A stretch of 64,000 nt of DNA, from positions 1,426,001-1,490,000 of the forward strand of contig JAGYXB010001104.1 of the NCBI GenBank assembly GCA_022495005.1, given 5' to 3'. This document shows positions 41,201 to 56,200 of this stretch, piece after piece. The DNA comes from Rhyacophila brunnea (lineage: Eukaryota; Arthropoda; Insecta; Trichoptera; Rhyacophilidae). The notes under the pieces are model-generated. The model did no database searches. It was not told the DNA's origin and saw only the letters and a program-made list of their open reading frames with translations. Every line of letters starts with the position of its first letter. Positions within the stretch are counted from its first letter, which is position 1. A program made the position numbers and the translations under genes.

Positions 41201-44200
41201 AATGCTAGATACAACAAGAAAGAGTATTTTAATCAATAATAATCCTTAAACCTTATTGTATCGAATAATAATAATAATAAAACAAATATTAGCAAGTGTA
41301 ATTTCTCGACTTTTTTGTTTCACAAGATTTCACTTTTTATAATTCATCTCATCCAAATTTTTTTACCAGCCGAATCCACTTGAGTTTGAATTCCTTTTTG
41401 TTGTACTGGCAAATTTAAGAAATTCCGTTTCGGTTGAAAGTCAACAGCATATTTTTTATTAAGCTTTTCTTGCCAAAGAAATGTGAAAAGGTGAATTTTA
41501 AAAAAGTTGTTCTGGTTCAAGGCCGAGAGCTTTTTATATAGCTTTAATCATTTTACTTGTGCTATAACGTGAATGTTTTTATTACGGTATACGTTGACTG
41601 TATTCTGTCTTTAATGGTCAATATAATCAATAAAACAATACAATCAATTTATAAAAAAAGTTACATGATATGCAAATGAAACATTTTAAATATTTTTATA
41701 TAAATTCCCATGTTTTGTTCTGCATTCAAACGCGGATGTTAGAAACATGTGTAAAATCACTGATACACAAGCGAGTGGGGATATCTGTGGTTTTATAACC
41801 CTATTTTGGTTTTGATTAAAGCGCACACAATTTTAAGGATTAGTTTCTTATAGTTTCCTTCGTTTCTTATAAGGGGGCTTTTTTGTAATTTGTCTGGCTA
41901 TACTAGGTTTAACGAATTATAATGACAAAAAAAGTGTGCCCCAAAGTTTAAAATTATTGTGAATAGTTAAAGATAATCAATGCTGTAACATGTTTTGGTA
42001 AATATAGCGTATTACATTATTCATTGTAAATAAACATACCTACGTATATCATTACAAAATGGGTTTTTAGCTAGATTCTAACAATCACAGTTTTATGTGA
42101 GGCTCTATTATATAGGGTGTATGCAAAAATATTATAATATTATTGCTTCGTATATGAACACATCTTTATTGTTGGTGTTTGCACTGTTATTTTCGGTAAC
42201 GAGTAAATTACCTTCATCCAGCAGGCAATCTTCGCCACTGTTATTGACAGTAGACACACCGCTAACTAGGTAAGATAATAGTTCTTATTATAGTCTATAG
42301 AAACTTCTATTAAGTATATTATTCGAAAATATAGACAATAGAAGGACTTACATACGTAGCGCACGAGTGGATATTTGGTAATAACCACATCTTTCTTTGT
42401 TGGAACAATCGAACACAAAACATCTAACTGAATTCCACATAAAACAATAGCACCTACGGCAAGTTAATATTAAACAAGTATTAAAACAACAATATGATCG
42501 TTGGATAGATGGAAATAATCCCTCATACGAGAAACCTGATAAAATATCCCGAGGCTCACGGCGTATACCACGTAATCATATCGGTATTAGCGTGGGAAAA
42601 TTATTATCTAATAGGCAACTAACTATAAGATACCTGGTAAAATACCGCAATAAGAAAAATTTAATTTTCTTAAATATTGTGTCTATTCAATATTCTATAA
42701 AATAATAATGTAATAATATTACATTATTTTATAATGTATTATATACATTCGTTGCCGTTTATATGTAGGTATTAGCGGTAAACCACTATACAAAATGTAA
42801 ACTGAATCTAATAAACATCACTTAAACCAAACATAACCTAACCAAACCTAATCTAGTGATGTTTAATTGAAAAATACGATATTTTTGGATGTTTCCGTAA
42901 TTTTGAGTATGTGAATATGTGTCAAAATCACAAATACTAAAACAAAATGATTCTCCTCTGACAGAAATATGTACATATTCCTCATAATCCTGTGGCAAAC
43001 TGTTTTCGCAATTATAAATGTGTATTAATGATGCATATTGTTTACCTTCGATTTAAATTCATATGTTTTTTAACACATGAAAGTTTGGAGGATTACTATG
43101 AAGCTTTACAATTTGCTTATAATATACATCAACTCAATCTACTATAATAACGATAATTTTTTTCAGTTCAACGGAGATGTTGGGAACCTAACGAAGCCGT
43201 GTAACTATCGCGGAGTTTTCTACTATCCCGAGATTCACTTTCAATGGGAAGCTGCTTACGGGTGTTTGGCTTTCACGCAGCCTAATCTTAAAAAGCCTAA
43301 TGTCACTACACATTTTTCTAAGTGCCTATACAAGCAGAGACTTGCTAAATGTTTCTATGTGGTAAGAATGCTAACTTTGTATCTTTATCATAATCATAAT
43401 ATTAGTATTAGCAAAATCAAATCAAAAATCATAATCAAAAAGGGACATCTATTATAATATGTATACCTAATGACATATTTAGTATCCGAAAAGTACGGCA
43501 GGACTAGTTATTTCGTAGATAAGGAATTTACAACATTTTTTTTGTATGGTAAATATACATACTAATAATAAAATCACAAGCCCAATAAAATAAATTTTTC
43601 AAATTGCTGTTCTGTTAAATTGCAAATTTTGTTACATACGCTTTTTGGGCTTAGCACTCACGATATATTATTCAGATAATTCATTACCTATTGGCTTCGT
43701 CGGATAGGACATGAAACTGTTGTAGTGGTAATGATTTACATATTTAAAAAAAATAAGAGTAGAAGAAGTGGAATACATAAAATTGTATTGTTTGGTTAAT
43801 TACTATTGTCTTTCAATAAGGATTATCAAGAAAATCACCGGGACAGTGAATATAAATGTATGGTTAACCTTTTTTCTATGATTTTTGTTTGTAAGTGTGT
43901 TTTCTGAGGTTTTACAAAAATGATGTATTTTACCATGTTTTTATTAGCTCGTATTCTTGTTTGTCCAGTACAAATTTTTTCTTGTGTGTCCAGTCCTAGA
44001 AACTAAATTATTAATATATACGTGCGTTACTATGGAAATCAACATGAAATGTCAAAATAACATTTCAGTATTCTATATTTATTCAGTATTTCTGTCAAGT
44101 ACAAAAAAAATTAATACATAGAATTGTCAAGTTTATATGATTCAACAGAAAATTTAAAAACGTGGTATATAAAAAGTTCTTTTTATCTTGTAATTATTTA

Positions 44201-47200
44201 ATTATAAGAATCTGTCACACCTTATGGCTAGGTATTCAGTATTGAATAAAATAAATAAAGTAATAAATAGCTATATTAACATAAGTATAGAGGGTAGAGA
44301 CATCATAATTAAAATTGGCTGACACCTGGAGCTATCTTCGAGTCATGTTAGTAATAAGATTATATCTATTCAATCAATGTTGCTGGTGGCTTCACTTTGG
44401 CAAGGTTTTGGAATAACTCTGATGACGGGGATAATTATCAGATTTAATCCGCATGAGTCATAGTTAGGCCGATTTCTCAATTAGGAGAGCCGTCACCCCG
44501 AAAAATGTGAGGTTCGAGTCCCACTTGGTTGGCCTTTTTTCTGAAGTTTTTCAATAAGGTATATTTAATTGTCATTGTTTTATTTGCATATCGTGGAAAT
44601 TCTGCTAATAATATTTCATATCGGCCATTTTTGTCAAAATCGATAGTTTGCGTGAATGTGTTAATTTTTTTTAAAGCCACTGATTTGCAATAATTGGTCG
44701 TACGTGCTCAAAAAATCTAATTGTTGCCCTCTTAGGGAAAACGTATTTATTTTATCAGAACGCTCACAAATATTAATGGTAAAATAGGCTTAATACGATA
44801 TCTGCATAATTTTAAATAGTTAAAATCAAGAATTAACAACTTTGTTATATTGTATAGATTATCATGGAAGCATTTCAATACGAAAGTTTTGAGTTCGTTG
44901 AGAATTTATTTCACTGACAATCAAGTTTGTTAAACAACTTTAATGTATATTTTAATGAAATTTTCTGTAGCCTGGCTATGAGACATGCTTCCCTTTCGAT
45001 AGACGCATCCATGAAACTAAAACTGAAATCAGAAGACTTCTAATTTCTGCCGAAGCAGTTGAGCGTTGGGAGCGTTGTGTCATAGCTGCTGAAGACTGTT
45101 GCAAGAATGACCATGCATCACACACAGGTAATTGCTTTTAAACGATATCTTCTGAAAATTCATTCATTAATTTTGTTTAAATATATTATATCCCAACAGA
45201 GAGAACACACAATAACGAGTAGGTGTTCTAGTAGTTGATCTTTCATTTACGAAAATGCTACTGATTTTTTTTTTTTTTTTTAATTTCTCTGAATATTTAT
45301 TTTTGGAAAAAATCACTTTCTTGTCATATAATCGCTTTCGACACACTATCGAAATTTTATATGGGTACCTACTAACATCTATTATTAAGTTAACAATTTT
45401 CGGAAATTAAAGCGGAACTGGCTTCTAGCGGTCACATAACCAAGACTATTTACAATTTAGTCTACTAATGTTAAGTTTTATTTTATGTTTTTATATGTTA
45501 AAATTAGCTAAAAAAATGTAAGAAATCTCTTATGTGCTGTGAGTTAGCTGGTGAAATTCCAAGAAGGCAGGCTGCAAGTACCAGGTCATACCTTACCCGA
45601 AATGATCGGTAATTAATTGGCGTCTTATTTTGAGGTGATTATTTCGGTTGCTTTATTTGTTAATTCCATGGGGAGCATCTAAAAGACAACCGTTGACATA
45701 TTATTATGTACCGCATGCATAAAAATTCGCCTCGTGTTGGCCTCAAAATCAACATGAAATAAACCAACGATAGAATACCAGGAGTGTTAATAATTGTTTT
45801 AAATATGAAGAGGTACACATTATGGGATGAATCACTTCGCGTCGCAGAGAAAACTCGCTATCCGAATGGGAATTACTAGGATTTAATATGGAATGTCTGA
45901 GACTGTACTCAGCTAGAAGGAAATCGTATTCAACTGTTTTAGTATAGAAAGTTGAAGTATTTTAACATTTAAAGGTAACTTAGTTTCAAATTATTGTTTT
46001 AGTTAATGAGACCTGCCCAACAACATGGGATGCTTGGAACTGTTGGGAAAAGGGAGTGGAAGGAGAAATATCGACCAAAGTTTGTTCAGAGTTTGCATAT
46101 ACAAATTCTGGACCTGCTTGTTATCGTAAGTCTACCATTTTGATACTAATCATCACAAACCTCTATCTCTATCACATCGCAAACCCTTGTCTGCTTCCTT
46201 ATCCACTCATTCCTCTTTTTGTCCTTTCGCATTATGCCCAGCATGCACATTACCATACCGCGTTGTGCTACTGTTTCTGGATCTCTCTTTTACTTAGGGT
46301 CCATGTTCCATACGCATGTGTGATTACACCAATTATTATTCGATAATTAACTATAGAAACATAAATTAAAATAATTTCACCTCTTAATTATTAGCATTAT
46401 GTACTATACTGGGTAGTTATTGAGTTTGGAAGGCAAAATAAATCATTAAACCGACATTAACTGATTATATTGTGCAGATATGTATTAATTAAATAATTAG
46501 GAGAACACAAATTATTACTTTATAAGTAGAAGTGAACAGTATACATATTAAATATATCGATGAACCAATCACATTTTTTTGTAATTTTCAAATAGGTAAT
46601 GTCTTTTAATTGGTATTTTTAGTAAAGTGGTTATAAAACGCATACTGTGATAATCATTTTGTATAAAAATATTTATCTACATATCATTATAATTGTGCTG
46701 TTTTTTCATCGCTTTTAAATATTCGGTCACATTAAAAACAATAATTTCTCCTGCTTGTCTTTGTAAAGGTTTTTTGTCATACCCCAATCGAGATGGGGTA
46801 TTCATTGTAAAACTGTAAATATCGTAAATATACTATAATAGTATCGTGTAAAACAGACTTTTCACACACATACGCAGCGTTTACACACCTACTATATATG
46901 CGCATGAAAGTAAGTGTACTTCTGCACAGGTCCGTTTTAAAGTTGTTTAGAATAACACAATCAATGGGCATAAGTTCGTAATTACTGGGTCACGTATTGA
47001 GAATTTGAGAGTTTGCTAATGAGAAATAACAATAATATAAGTACCCAATAATAATAAATTCTTTCTTCTTTCGACCATGTCCAATCCTAATAGGATCATA
47101 TGGGCCTCCACAGAGTGGAGGTTTGTATTGACAGATTTTTGTTTTACGAGAAATGGATGTCAGCCACTTGCTCAACCTATTAGGTCCATACTCTGACTCA

Positions 47201-50200
47201 TATACAAATTGAAAAACAATATGTGTACTTGCCAGACCCAGGATTCGAACCTGGGACCCTCGACTCTATAGGCCGGCATTTAAGCCACTCGGCCATCGTG
47301 GGTGTGAATAATAATAAATTTGCAATGGGTATTAATAATTCATAGTTAGTATGAATGCCAGGCTTTAAAAAGTTATATTCTTCTTCTTCTTCGATGGCGC
47401 TACAGCTCAAGTCGAGCCCTGGCCTGCTCCACCGCCGTCCTCCAGCCGGAACGGTCATCCGCACGTCTTTTCCAGTTCCTGATTTTTAGCAGCTGGTTGG
47501 CATCTTTTGTAATGTTATCACCCCATCGTGTGCGTGGCTTTCCCACTGGCCTTTTCCCCCCTGGGTTTCCTTCGAGGATCTTCTTCGGTATCCGAGAATC
47601 AGGCATGCGCTGGATATGACCTGTCCAGTTTAGTCTCTGGAGTTTTATGAAGGTGGAGAGTTTTGAATCTTGGTATAAGCAGTATAGTTCCGTGTTGTAC
47701 CTAATTCTCCACTCCCCACCATCATTCATGGGTCCGTATATCCGCCTCAGGATCTTTCTCTCAAAGCAGTCCACCATTTCAGCTGCTTTCATATTTAGCA
47801 TCCATGACTCGCACCCCTATGCAATGACTGTGCGTATGACGGTTTTATAGAGCCAGGTCTTAGTTTTTATGTGGACATTTCTGGATTTGAATATGGGCAG
47901 CAATGAGAAGTACGATTTATTTGCAGCGGTTATTCGGGCTTTTTTTTCTTCCAGTTCCTCGTTCTCTTTTGTAATATTGGAACCCAGGTATGTGAACCGG
48001 TTGACAACCTCAAATTGATGGTTTCCAAAATTGGAACTTTGGCCCAGCCTACTCTGATTTGTCGGCTTTGTACCATGACTTTAGCTTTGTTTTCATTTAC
48101 TCTAAAAAAGTTATATTAGCTAATCAATTTATATACTTACAGACCATGTTTTTTATACTTATACAATAAACCAACAAAAAAAATCGCACACATACTTACC
48201 CAAATACACAAATATATACATCCACATAAATAATTCAAATAGGGCATGTTTTATATCATTACTCATTACCATGTATAATATTATAGTATCGCGTGTAAAC
48301 ATTAATATAGGATATAGCAATGGGCTATTAGGAAAGGTAAGTTGATCATTAAGAATAGGCAGGTGAATCCCGGGTCGCAAAAAACGACTCAAATGGAATA
48401 GTACAAAACTTAAATCCATTAGAATTTAATATAAATTGCTTTATAAAATAAACTTATTTTTGTCAGAGTAGTAGGTACCAGCAGATGAGGTATTGTTAAT
48501 ATTACTAACAATTCTCGCCTCGATAAATCAAAGGAGCTATTAATTCTCATTTATAAATAAATCTATGAAATTTTGATAAAACTATTTTTCGAGAAATCGA
48601 GAAATTTTCAACAGATGCGTACATGGAATGTGAGACATATACCATAGAAACAAAACATTATTTTCATTCATAACATCGAAAATTGCACGCTATTTTTGGT
48701 GATCTCATGCGAGAAAATACTGATACTAATCTCCAGTTACTAACATATTTGCGAGCAGTCTGCGAATGTTATGTGTTATTACGGGAAACCAATTGATATC
48801 TAGACATAATATTATGAACCGGGCAAGTAAAATGTTAGTAACGCCAACAATTCATGAAAATAATCGATATTAATTCGGACAATCCGGATTCATACCTCGA
48901 ACACTACGAAAAAAACGTAAAAATATCTTTACAATAATTTCCCTCCTGTAACAACGCCAAGAAGGATTTTTTTCGGAATCTCGAAACGACCGATAAGCTT
49001 ATCTTGATTTCTCAAGATTAAAATATTCCTTAATTCTCCAATAATTATCCAATATGAAAAAGTTGAGTAATCATAAGCCCTGATTAATATGGATACTTGT
49101 AATTGTAGTCGTTTTACTCTAGGTAGGTACCTCGTATCTACATCAAAACTCTGGTCATTATAGGGCACCTTGATGAGATATAAATAAAAACATTCCGTTT
49201 TAAATAACATATGTATGTATCTTTTACGTATGAAATTGTGTGCCTATATGAAAAGAACTAAATGCACATTAAATTATGGAAAGCAATAATATCTAAGATT
49301 ATTTGTATTTCAGACATGAGCACCAAGGAATGTTTCACGAACGGAACATGGAATCCTACGACAGACTATTCCACCTGCAGCGTTAAACCTCGTTTGGTGA
49401 AAAGAATCGATTTCCACGCAGGGTGGTTGGGAGTCAGCGCCTTCTTCTGCTTCCCCGCCATTATTGTCCTATCTGCCTACAGACGGTTGAGGGAGCGCAG
49501 GTTTGCATTGCATCGGAACCTCCTCGTATCACTGATGATGAGAAATATCTTTGTCATCATCATCAAGTCAGCTGTAAGTGAAATAAGCATACAATACTGT
49601 TATGTGACACGTGTTAAATGCTTATCTGGTTTTAAAATAATATTATAGGTACCTACTGACATCTCCCGTCAAGTCATTAGCAAGAAGATGGCTTCCTCTC
49701 CTCGCTCAGTATGGTGGTGTTTCGTGACGTCTGTTATGTGGGACTTGGGAGTGAACAAAATAACACCGGAATGGTCGAAAACGGCGATTTTTATTTGCTT
49801 CATACTATTTGGAGCTACATTTTTATACAATTTGTTATAATTTTTGTCGATATTTATATCTCGCTCTAAATTTTATCACATTCAAGAGAAGTGCTGTTAA
49901 AAATATAGTACTTATTGCAACAATTACAACCAATTTATTGCAATTGTTACAATACGTGCTAATACTTTGATACAAACCTACCCTAGGTTAGCCGTCGTAG
50001 CGGCCGAAAGCAGCCTTGTGTATAGAGTAGACCCGCAGTAATTGAATCTTGAAAGTGTCGATTGATTTGGTATATTACAAAACATTTATGTAATGTTGAT
50101 AATAAAGAACTATTCGATATTTAGAAGAATTAAAGCCAGGTAAAGTTTGGCAACCAATTGCACACTAAAAAGAATTCGCCGACTATGTAATGTATTTTTC

Positions 50201-53200
50201 CATAAGATTTTTATTATGTGTTTGGTTTGAACCGAGCAAGGACCCAATTGAATCGTTAATAGGAATACAACTATGAATTTAAAATTAAAAAAAATATTTC
50301 AAATTAGTAAAGAAAATTTATTCCATTTAAAAAAAAATAATCAATTTGTTATAAGATGGGTGATTTGATTTTTCCAGGTGATGATAGAGGAGTTGACATC
50401 GAACACCGGAAACACGGTGATGATCCGCAATGGCTTCTGGTGTAGGTTCCTCTCTTCCCTGGAGAAGCTGGCATCCAGTTCAGCCTTCACTTGCATGCTG
50501 GTCGACGGGATGTTTCTCCACAGGCGAATCGTAGCTGTTTTCAAGCGGGAACTCAACGTCGTATGGGTTTACTCTCTGGCATCAGGTAAGCTTTTAATCG
50601 GCAACCTTGTTGTCATGAAGGGCGTAATATACATTTGAATGGCTCTCGGATGGTTGGTTTGGTGCAGGGAATATAAATTAATGGGAACTGGCTTATTCTA
50701 CCGGATGTGATACCTATAACAGGGTACGGATCTCGAGTGTGGAAAATATGGCATACTAGTACATATTAAACGTAACGTATTATACAACTGGTGTTTTCAA
50801 TAGTTTCGAATGTTTCATAATATACAATAAAGTTTATCACGTCTACATATGCGCATCCAATAATTGAGGACAGTCGGCGCGCTTTGTGTCCCTTGGTTTT
50901 ATGAACGAACAGTGTCTGCCAAACTTTTTACTGCACATCACACTGGTGAATGGGATTTGTTCCACGGCACACCAAGTAAAAATGCATTAAAAAGGAAATG
51001 CACCTTATTAATATGGATAAAGGAAATCATAGTGTAGGTAACAATTTTTTTTAATATTTTAATATTTTGAAGGATGAAAGATGCATTTAATTTTTAGAAA
51101 GAATTCTGCCAAAACGCGGCTCTAAATTAGATAAACAAACACGTAACTCCTCATCTACCATCTGTAACCGCTCTTCTTTTTTTGACGTCATTTCCATAAG
51201 CGCTGAAAAACCAAATTCGCAAAGATACGACGATCCAAACGGCAACAGAGATTTAATTGCTGTTGTAGCCAATCGAGGATATTGATTCCAAATCGATATC
51301 CAAAATGCTCATAAAACGAGGCTTTGTGCACAGGTCATTTTTTAGATCTATTAAAATTTCCTCCTCTGTTAGTGTCAGGTGTGTACCGTCGAATCTTACG
51401 AATGGATTGATGACCTATTGGTACATTTCGCACCCCCAGTAAGATACTGTCGTAAGTCTGAAATGGGCGTTTTCGAGTTATGGATGTGGTTGGATTCGTA
51501 TTTTTTTTTGCTATCTTAATAAAATACTGTCGTATCTCAAACTCAAATAGTGTCGGAGAGAAAGCACTTAATACAGTACATTACTTTCCGAAAACTGTTA
51601 AATAGATAATAAAATAGTGTAGTAACTAATTTACGACAGTATTTTACAAGAAGCTTTCTAAAAAACTAAAACAATACTTTTCAAAAAAATACTGTTGTAA
51701 GTCTGTTACTACAGGAAAATCTTGGGGTACAGCGTAATTTTCTCACTAATTGCATGGATATTATTGTTCCAAAGTATTCAAACAAAAAAACTGGAAGCAG
51801 CAGAGGCAACAATTTTTGTTATCAACAATTAAATGGAAGTAAAATACAAGAAGTATGCAAAAAATACTCTATCAACACATTTGGGGTGAGTGAAAGGTAC
51901 TGCTCTACTGCGTTGAAAACAAGAGATCTTCTTTCCGGAACGCCAATTCCAGAACAAAGAGATAACAAAAATCACAAAAAAAATGGTGATAAAAAAATGA
52001 TATAAGAGCTCACATTAAGTCTTTCCCAGTGATCGAGTAACATTATTTGCGTGCACAGACGTCTAAATTGTATTTAGATGGTAAATTAACAATTGCTGAA
52101 ATGTATCGGTTATACAAAAACAACAAGCTGACAGCAATATGCCATTTGGAAAAGAACACTATTATACGCATCCATATTTAATGACGAATTTAATATTGGC
52201 TTCACCACCAGATGAAAAAAAACAACTTCAAGAAAAATATGAGACACATCAACCTGGAAAAAAGAGGTAAAGGATGAAAAGATCAAAGACGTAGCAGAGT
52301 CCCGAACTAATGGCCAAAGCAGCGTTATTAATGTAGCTGTATATGATTTGCAGGCTGTTTTACCGCTTTCTTCCGGAAATGTGTCAACTTTCTATTATAA
52401 ACGAAAGTTTGGCAATGTACAATCGTACAGTCTATAATATCACTGAAAATATTGCAAACTGATACATGTGGGACGAAAGTCAAGCTGCATGAGGATCCAA
52501 TAAAATTGGTAGCTGTGTACTCGATTACAATGCATGTGAAAAATATCACCACAATGAGGATTTTATTTTTTACAGTGACAATTGTGCCGGGCAGAATAAA
52601 AATAAATACATTGCTGCAATGTATTTATATGCCACCGGGAATTCACAAAAAAATACAACGATCTCTCATAAGTTTTTGGTCACCGGGCATAAACAAAATG
52701 AAGGCGATATCGTCGACTAGGGCTCTAAAAAGTGGACCAATATTTGTGCCTATCCAAATGATTACCATTGTACAAACAAGTAATAAAACAGGACAACCAT
52801 ACATAGTTAAACCCATGACGACAAATAATTTTCTCAACATGAAAAAACTAGCAGATGAAATCGGTAAAAATTACAACACGGATGAAAATGGAGAAAAAGT
52901 TTTGTGGCAGAAGATTAAAGTTATAAAAGTAGACAGAGACTATCCATACATTATTTTTTTTAAAACCAGTTATCATGAAGAATGTAGGAAATTGAATGTT
53001 CGACAACAGCAAATAGGTAAACCGTTACCAATGGATGGTCTCAATTTATCCAAAGCATATCAAGAGTGGCCAAAAATAACGACAATTAAAAAGAAGGATT
53101 TGCTTTCCTCTGCACCGCTAAACATCGTGAATTTTATTATGATTTTTTGCTTCTCTTCCAAGTGATGTTTAAAAATTAAAAATCGTATGTAAAAATTTTA

Positions 53201-56200
53201 TTTTCCCATTAAATTAAATAATTAAGTATTTTTTTGTTGTTTTGAACTAATAATTGTATTTTTTTTTTTCCCAATAAATCTTTAAAGATTGTACCATAAC
53301 TTAATATTTTGAAAACCTTCCTTTACAGTGCCCAACAAATTAGTTGAAATTATTAGAGTGATGGTAGGGAAATTTACATAGAAAGTATTGAGTTGATTCA
53401 AATTTTACCATGAAATTGTCAAATATCCTAATAAAATACAGTCGTAACTCAGAAATATTCAAATATCTCCGTTTGTATATGTTTTAGAGTAAAATGATGA
53501 ATACAGTTGAAAATAGATCATGTTTTTCCATAAAAATGAGTAATAATTTTTACATTCAGACTTTTCCTGTATTTACAAAGAATATTTGAAACTTCAAATG
53601 GCTCTCCTGCAAAATGCCAATTTTTGACTTACTACAGTATTTTACTGGGGGTGCGATTTGATAATCAAGTGATGAGAATAATGTGAGAAGATAGAGATAG
53701 GGGTAGGGATTTTTTTTGGTTATTGCGCCAAAATTTATTTTAATCAATATTGATACTACAACATCTCAGACTTCAAAGTAAGAAAAAACATCTAATTGAT
53801 TAAACTAGTAATATAGAATTTTAAAAATAGTTAAGAGCAGTTTTTTGTCATCACATATTAGACACTTATCTATATATGGATGAAACAGGATTCAAACAAT
53901 ATCCAGGTAACTGCTTTGTGTGAACAATAATATAACATATTGATTTAGTTAGTATTTACTTGGTAGAGAAATAAAATGGTAACATAAATAATTATATTAA
54001 ATTCTGTCTTTTCTTATTGGTCGATCGTGATTGAGGGTTGTGACTAGGGAATCCAATCCCGAGCCAAAATTCTGATCCCGGGATTTCGGGATTACAATTT
54101 GACAATCCCGAGATCCCGGGACTGGTCCCGGGATTGGCATTTTTTGTCCATTGTTAATATATTTTTTTTATATTTACAAATAACATTGATAAAATTGGTC
54201 ATAAATAAATCTAGTATAATTTATACTATTTAAGACATTTATTGTTAATATTGTATACGTTCAATCTTGGAAATACACAAGTTTAATGGAGTAAATAATA
54301 TTTCAATATAAATAATAATGTGAATTTAATATGAGATTGCTGTTTCTGATAGTAAAGACATAATGGATGGATTAGCGAGATTTAAAATAGTAAATCAAAT
54401 AATCATTGCGTACTTATGGCCTTTCCGCTTCATAAATCTAATAATTAGTCAGCCAAATATGAAACTGCCGTAAAATGTATGATGTCATGGTAGAATTACT
54501 TTGTTAAAAGTGCGAAGTATTGTTTTTTTCCAATCTTTCTCATTTTTAATAATTCATGTGAAAAAATAAAATGAATTCGCAACCTACACATGGGTATAAA
54601 TCAAACTTCATTCTAACTCAGTTTATTTCTAATGTAGTTATTTTTTATTAAAAGTATTTTTTCTGTTTTATTTTCGCTTTTATTTTATTTTCCATAAAAA
54701 TTGGTAAAAAAATCAATCCCGAAATCCCGGGATTATGTTTATCAATCCCTAGTTGTGACCACCTTCAAATTCCACACCTTTCGGCCCTTTGCTTCTCTCA
54801 GGGCAGAGAGAAGGCTGCCCCAGTAAGCACCTTCACTTGTCTTGTACGTCCTTCCTCTGCTTCGCATTCCTTGGAAGCTACTAAAAACTATGTCTCTCCA
54901 GATTATTCGGTCAGAACTTATTGTCAAGAGCCGTTTGTTTACCTGTTGTCTCTGGATGGTAGACTGGTTCGTACTGTGCTCTGCAGTTGAATTCTACAGT
55001 AAGAGAAATAAATACCTGTCGACTAATAAGACAAAAATTAGAATTTAATATAATCTACATTATATATTGTAATAGTGTTATTGTTTTCATAGTTATATAT
55101 TATATAATTTCAATTATTTATCACCACTTGTACCTACAAAGAAATATCGCCGCTTCAGTGCGCGAAGAAGAACATTTAGTAACAATAATCAAAACGGTGA
55201 GGGACACAGAAAAGTTACGATAATAATATTTACCTCAAGTAGTGCAGGCATAGATACCTGAATATTAAATTTAATGTCTTGATAAGTAAAATAAAAACAT
55301 TGCTTTCATTTTACCTACTTACTTAATTTAGTGATTTATTTTGTGTGATGGTAGGAAATAATGCATACATAGCATATTGATTTTGTTAATACCGTCATAC
55401 AACGTAATACAAACATAATAATAAGATAAGTTTATTACTTTGTTGTAAATTACGTTAAAATAATAAAATATTTATTATAATATATTACCAAGCTTAGTAA
55501 CTAAGCCATCTACATTCAGCGATGGATCTTCCGCGATGTTTAATTTGACCCTGAGTATAACAAATTATAACAATTTTCTTATCATTACGCGAAATAATAA
55601 ATTTGTCGCTAACGGGCGTCGTAGCCAAGAAGGTCATAGTAGAATACCTATGTGGTAAGGTAAAAATGAATTACATGAAAATATCTGAAAATAAAGAAAA
55701 GCCAACAGTGGAACCTATCGGAATTTTCATGAAGCTTACTATATTACTTGGTTATTATCAATCCCAACTCTTAATTTGTATTTCAGCTGAGAGAGGGCAG
55801 TACGATCTTTATTTTTGTAATTCTCATTCCAAAAAATTCTTCAGTCTTAATTCCTAATTAATAATTAATGAATATAATATTGTTAATAATTTTTTTATAT
55901 CGATATAAATATAATGATGGATGCGCTTAAAAAGAAGCTGGTTCTTTGGAATGACCTGACTAGATACAAGATGACAATATATAAATGTTTCCTATTCTGC
56001 AAGAATTATTTAAAATATTATAATAAATTAGTATTGAAAGGCGTTAGGTCAAAAATTATGTCGCTATTATTCTAAAAATGAGGATCTTCGTAAAGGTATT
56101 CATAATACCTTCACGAGCATTTCATAGACGAAATAATAAAACCTAATCGAGCTGATGCCAATATGATGTCCAAACAAAAATACAAGATTGTCTCAGTTTT

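Noticed and set aside
43077..43457. 126-codon frame as a single small gene
   Set aside because: Its middle is receptor exon 3 with clear splice sites; the two ends are read-through of introns.
46056..46346. 96-codon frame
   Set aside because: Read-through of receptor exon 5 into intron 5; the coding pattern stops at the GTAAGT donor.
52452..53165. A 237-codon frame as an intact gene in intron 7
   Set aside because: The family motifs (YSDNCAGQNKNK, NEGD) lie in another frame over its first part; only its second half is in the true frame, so it is a product of frameshifts.
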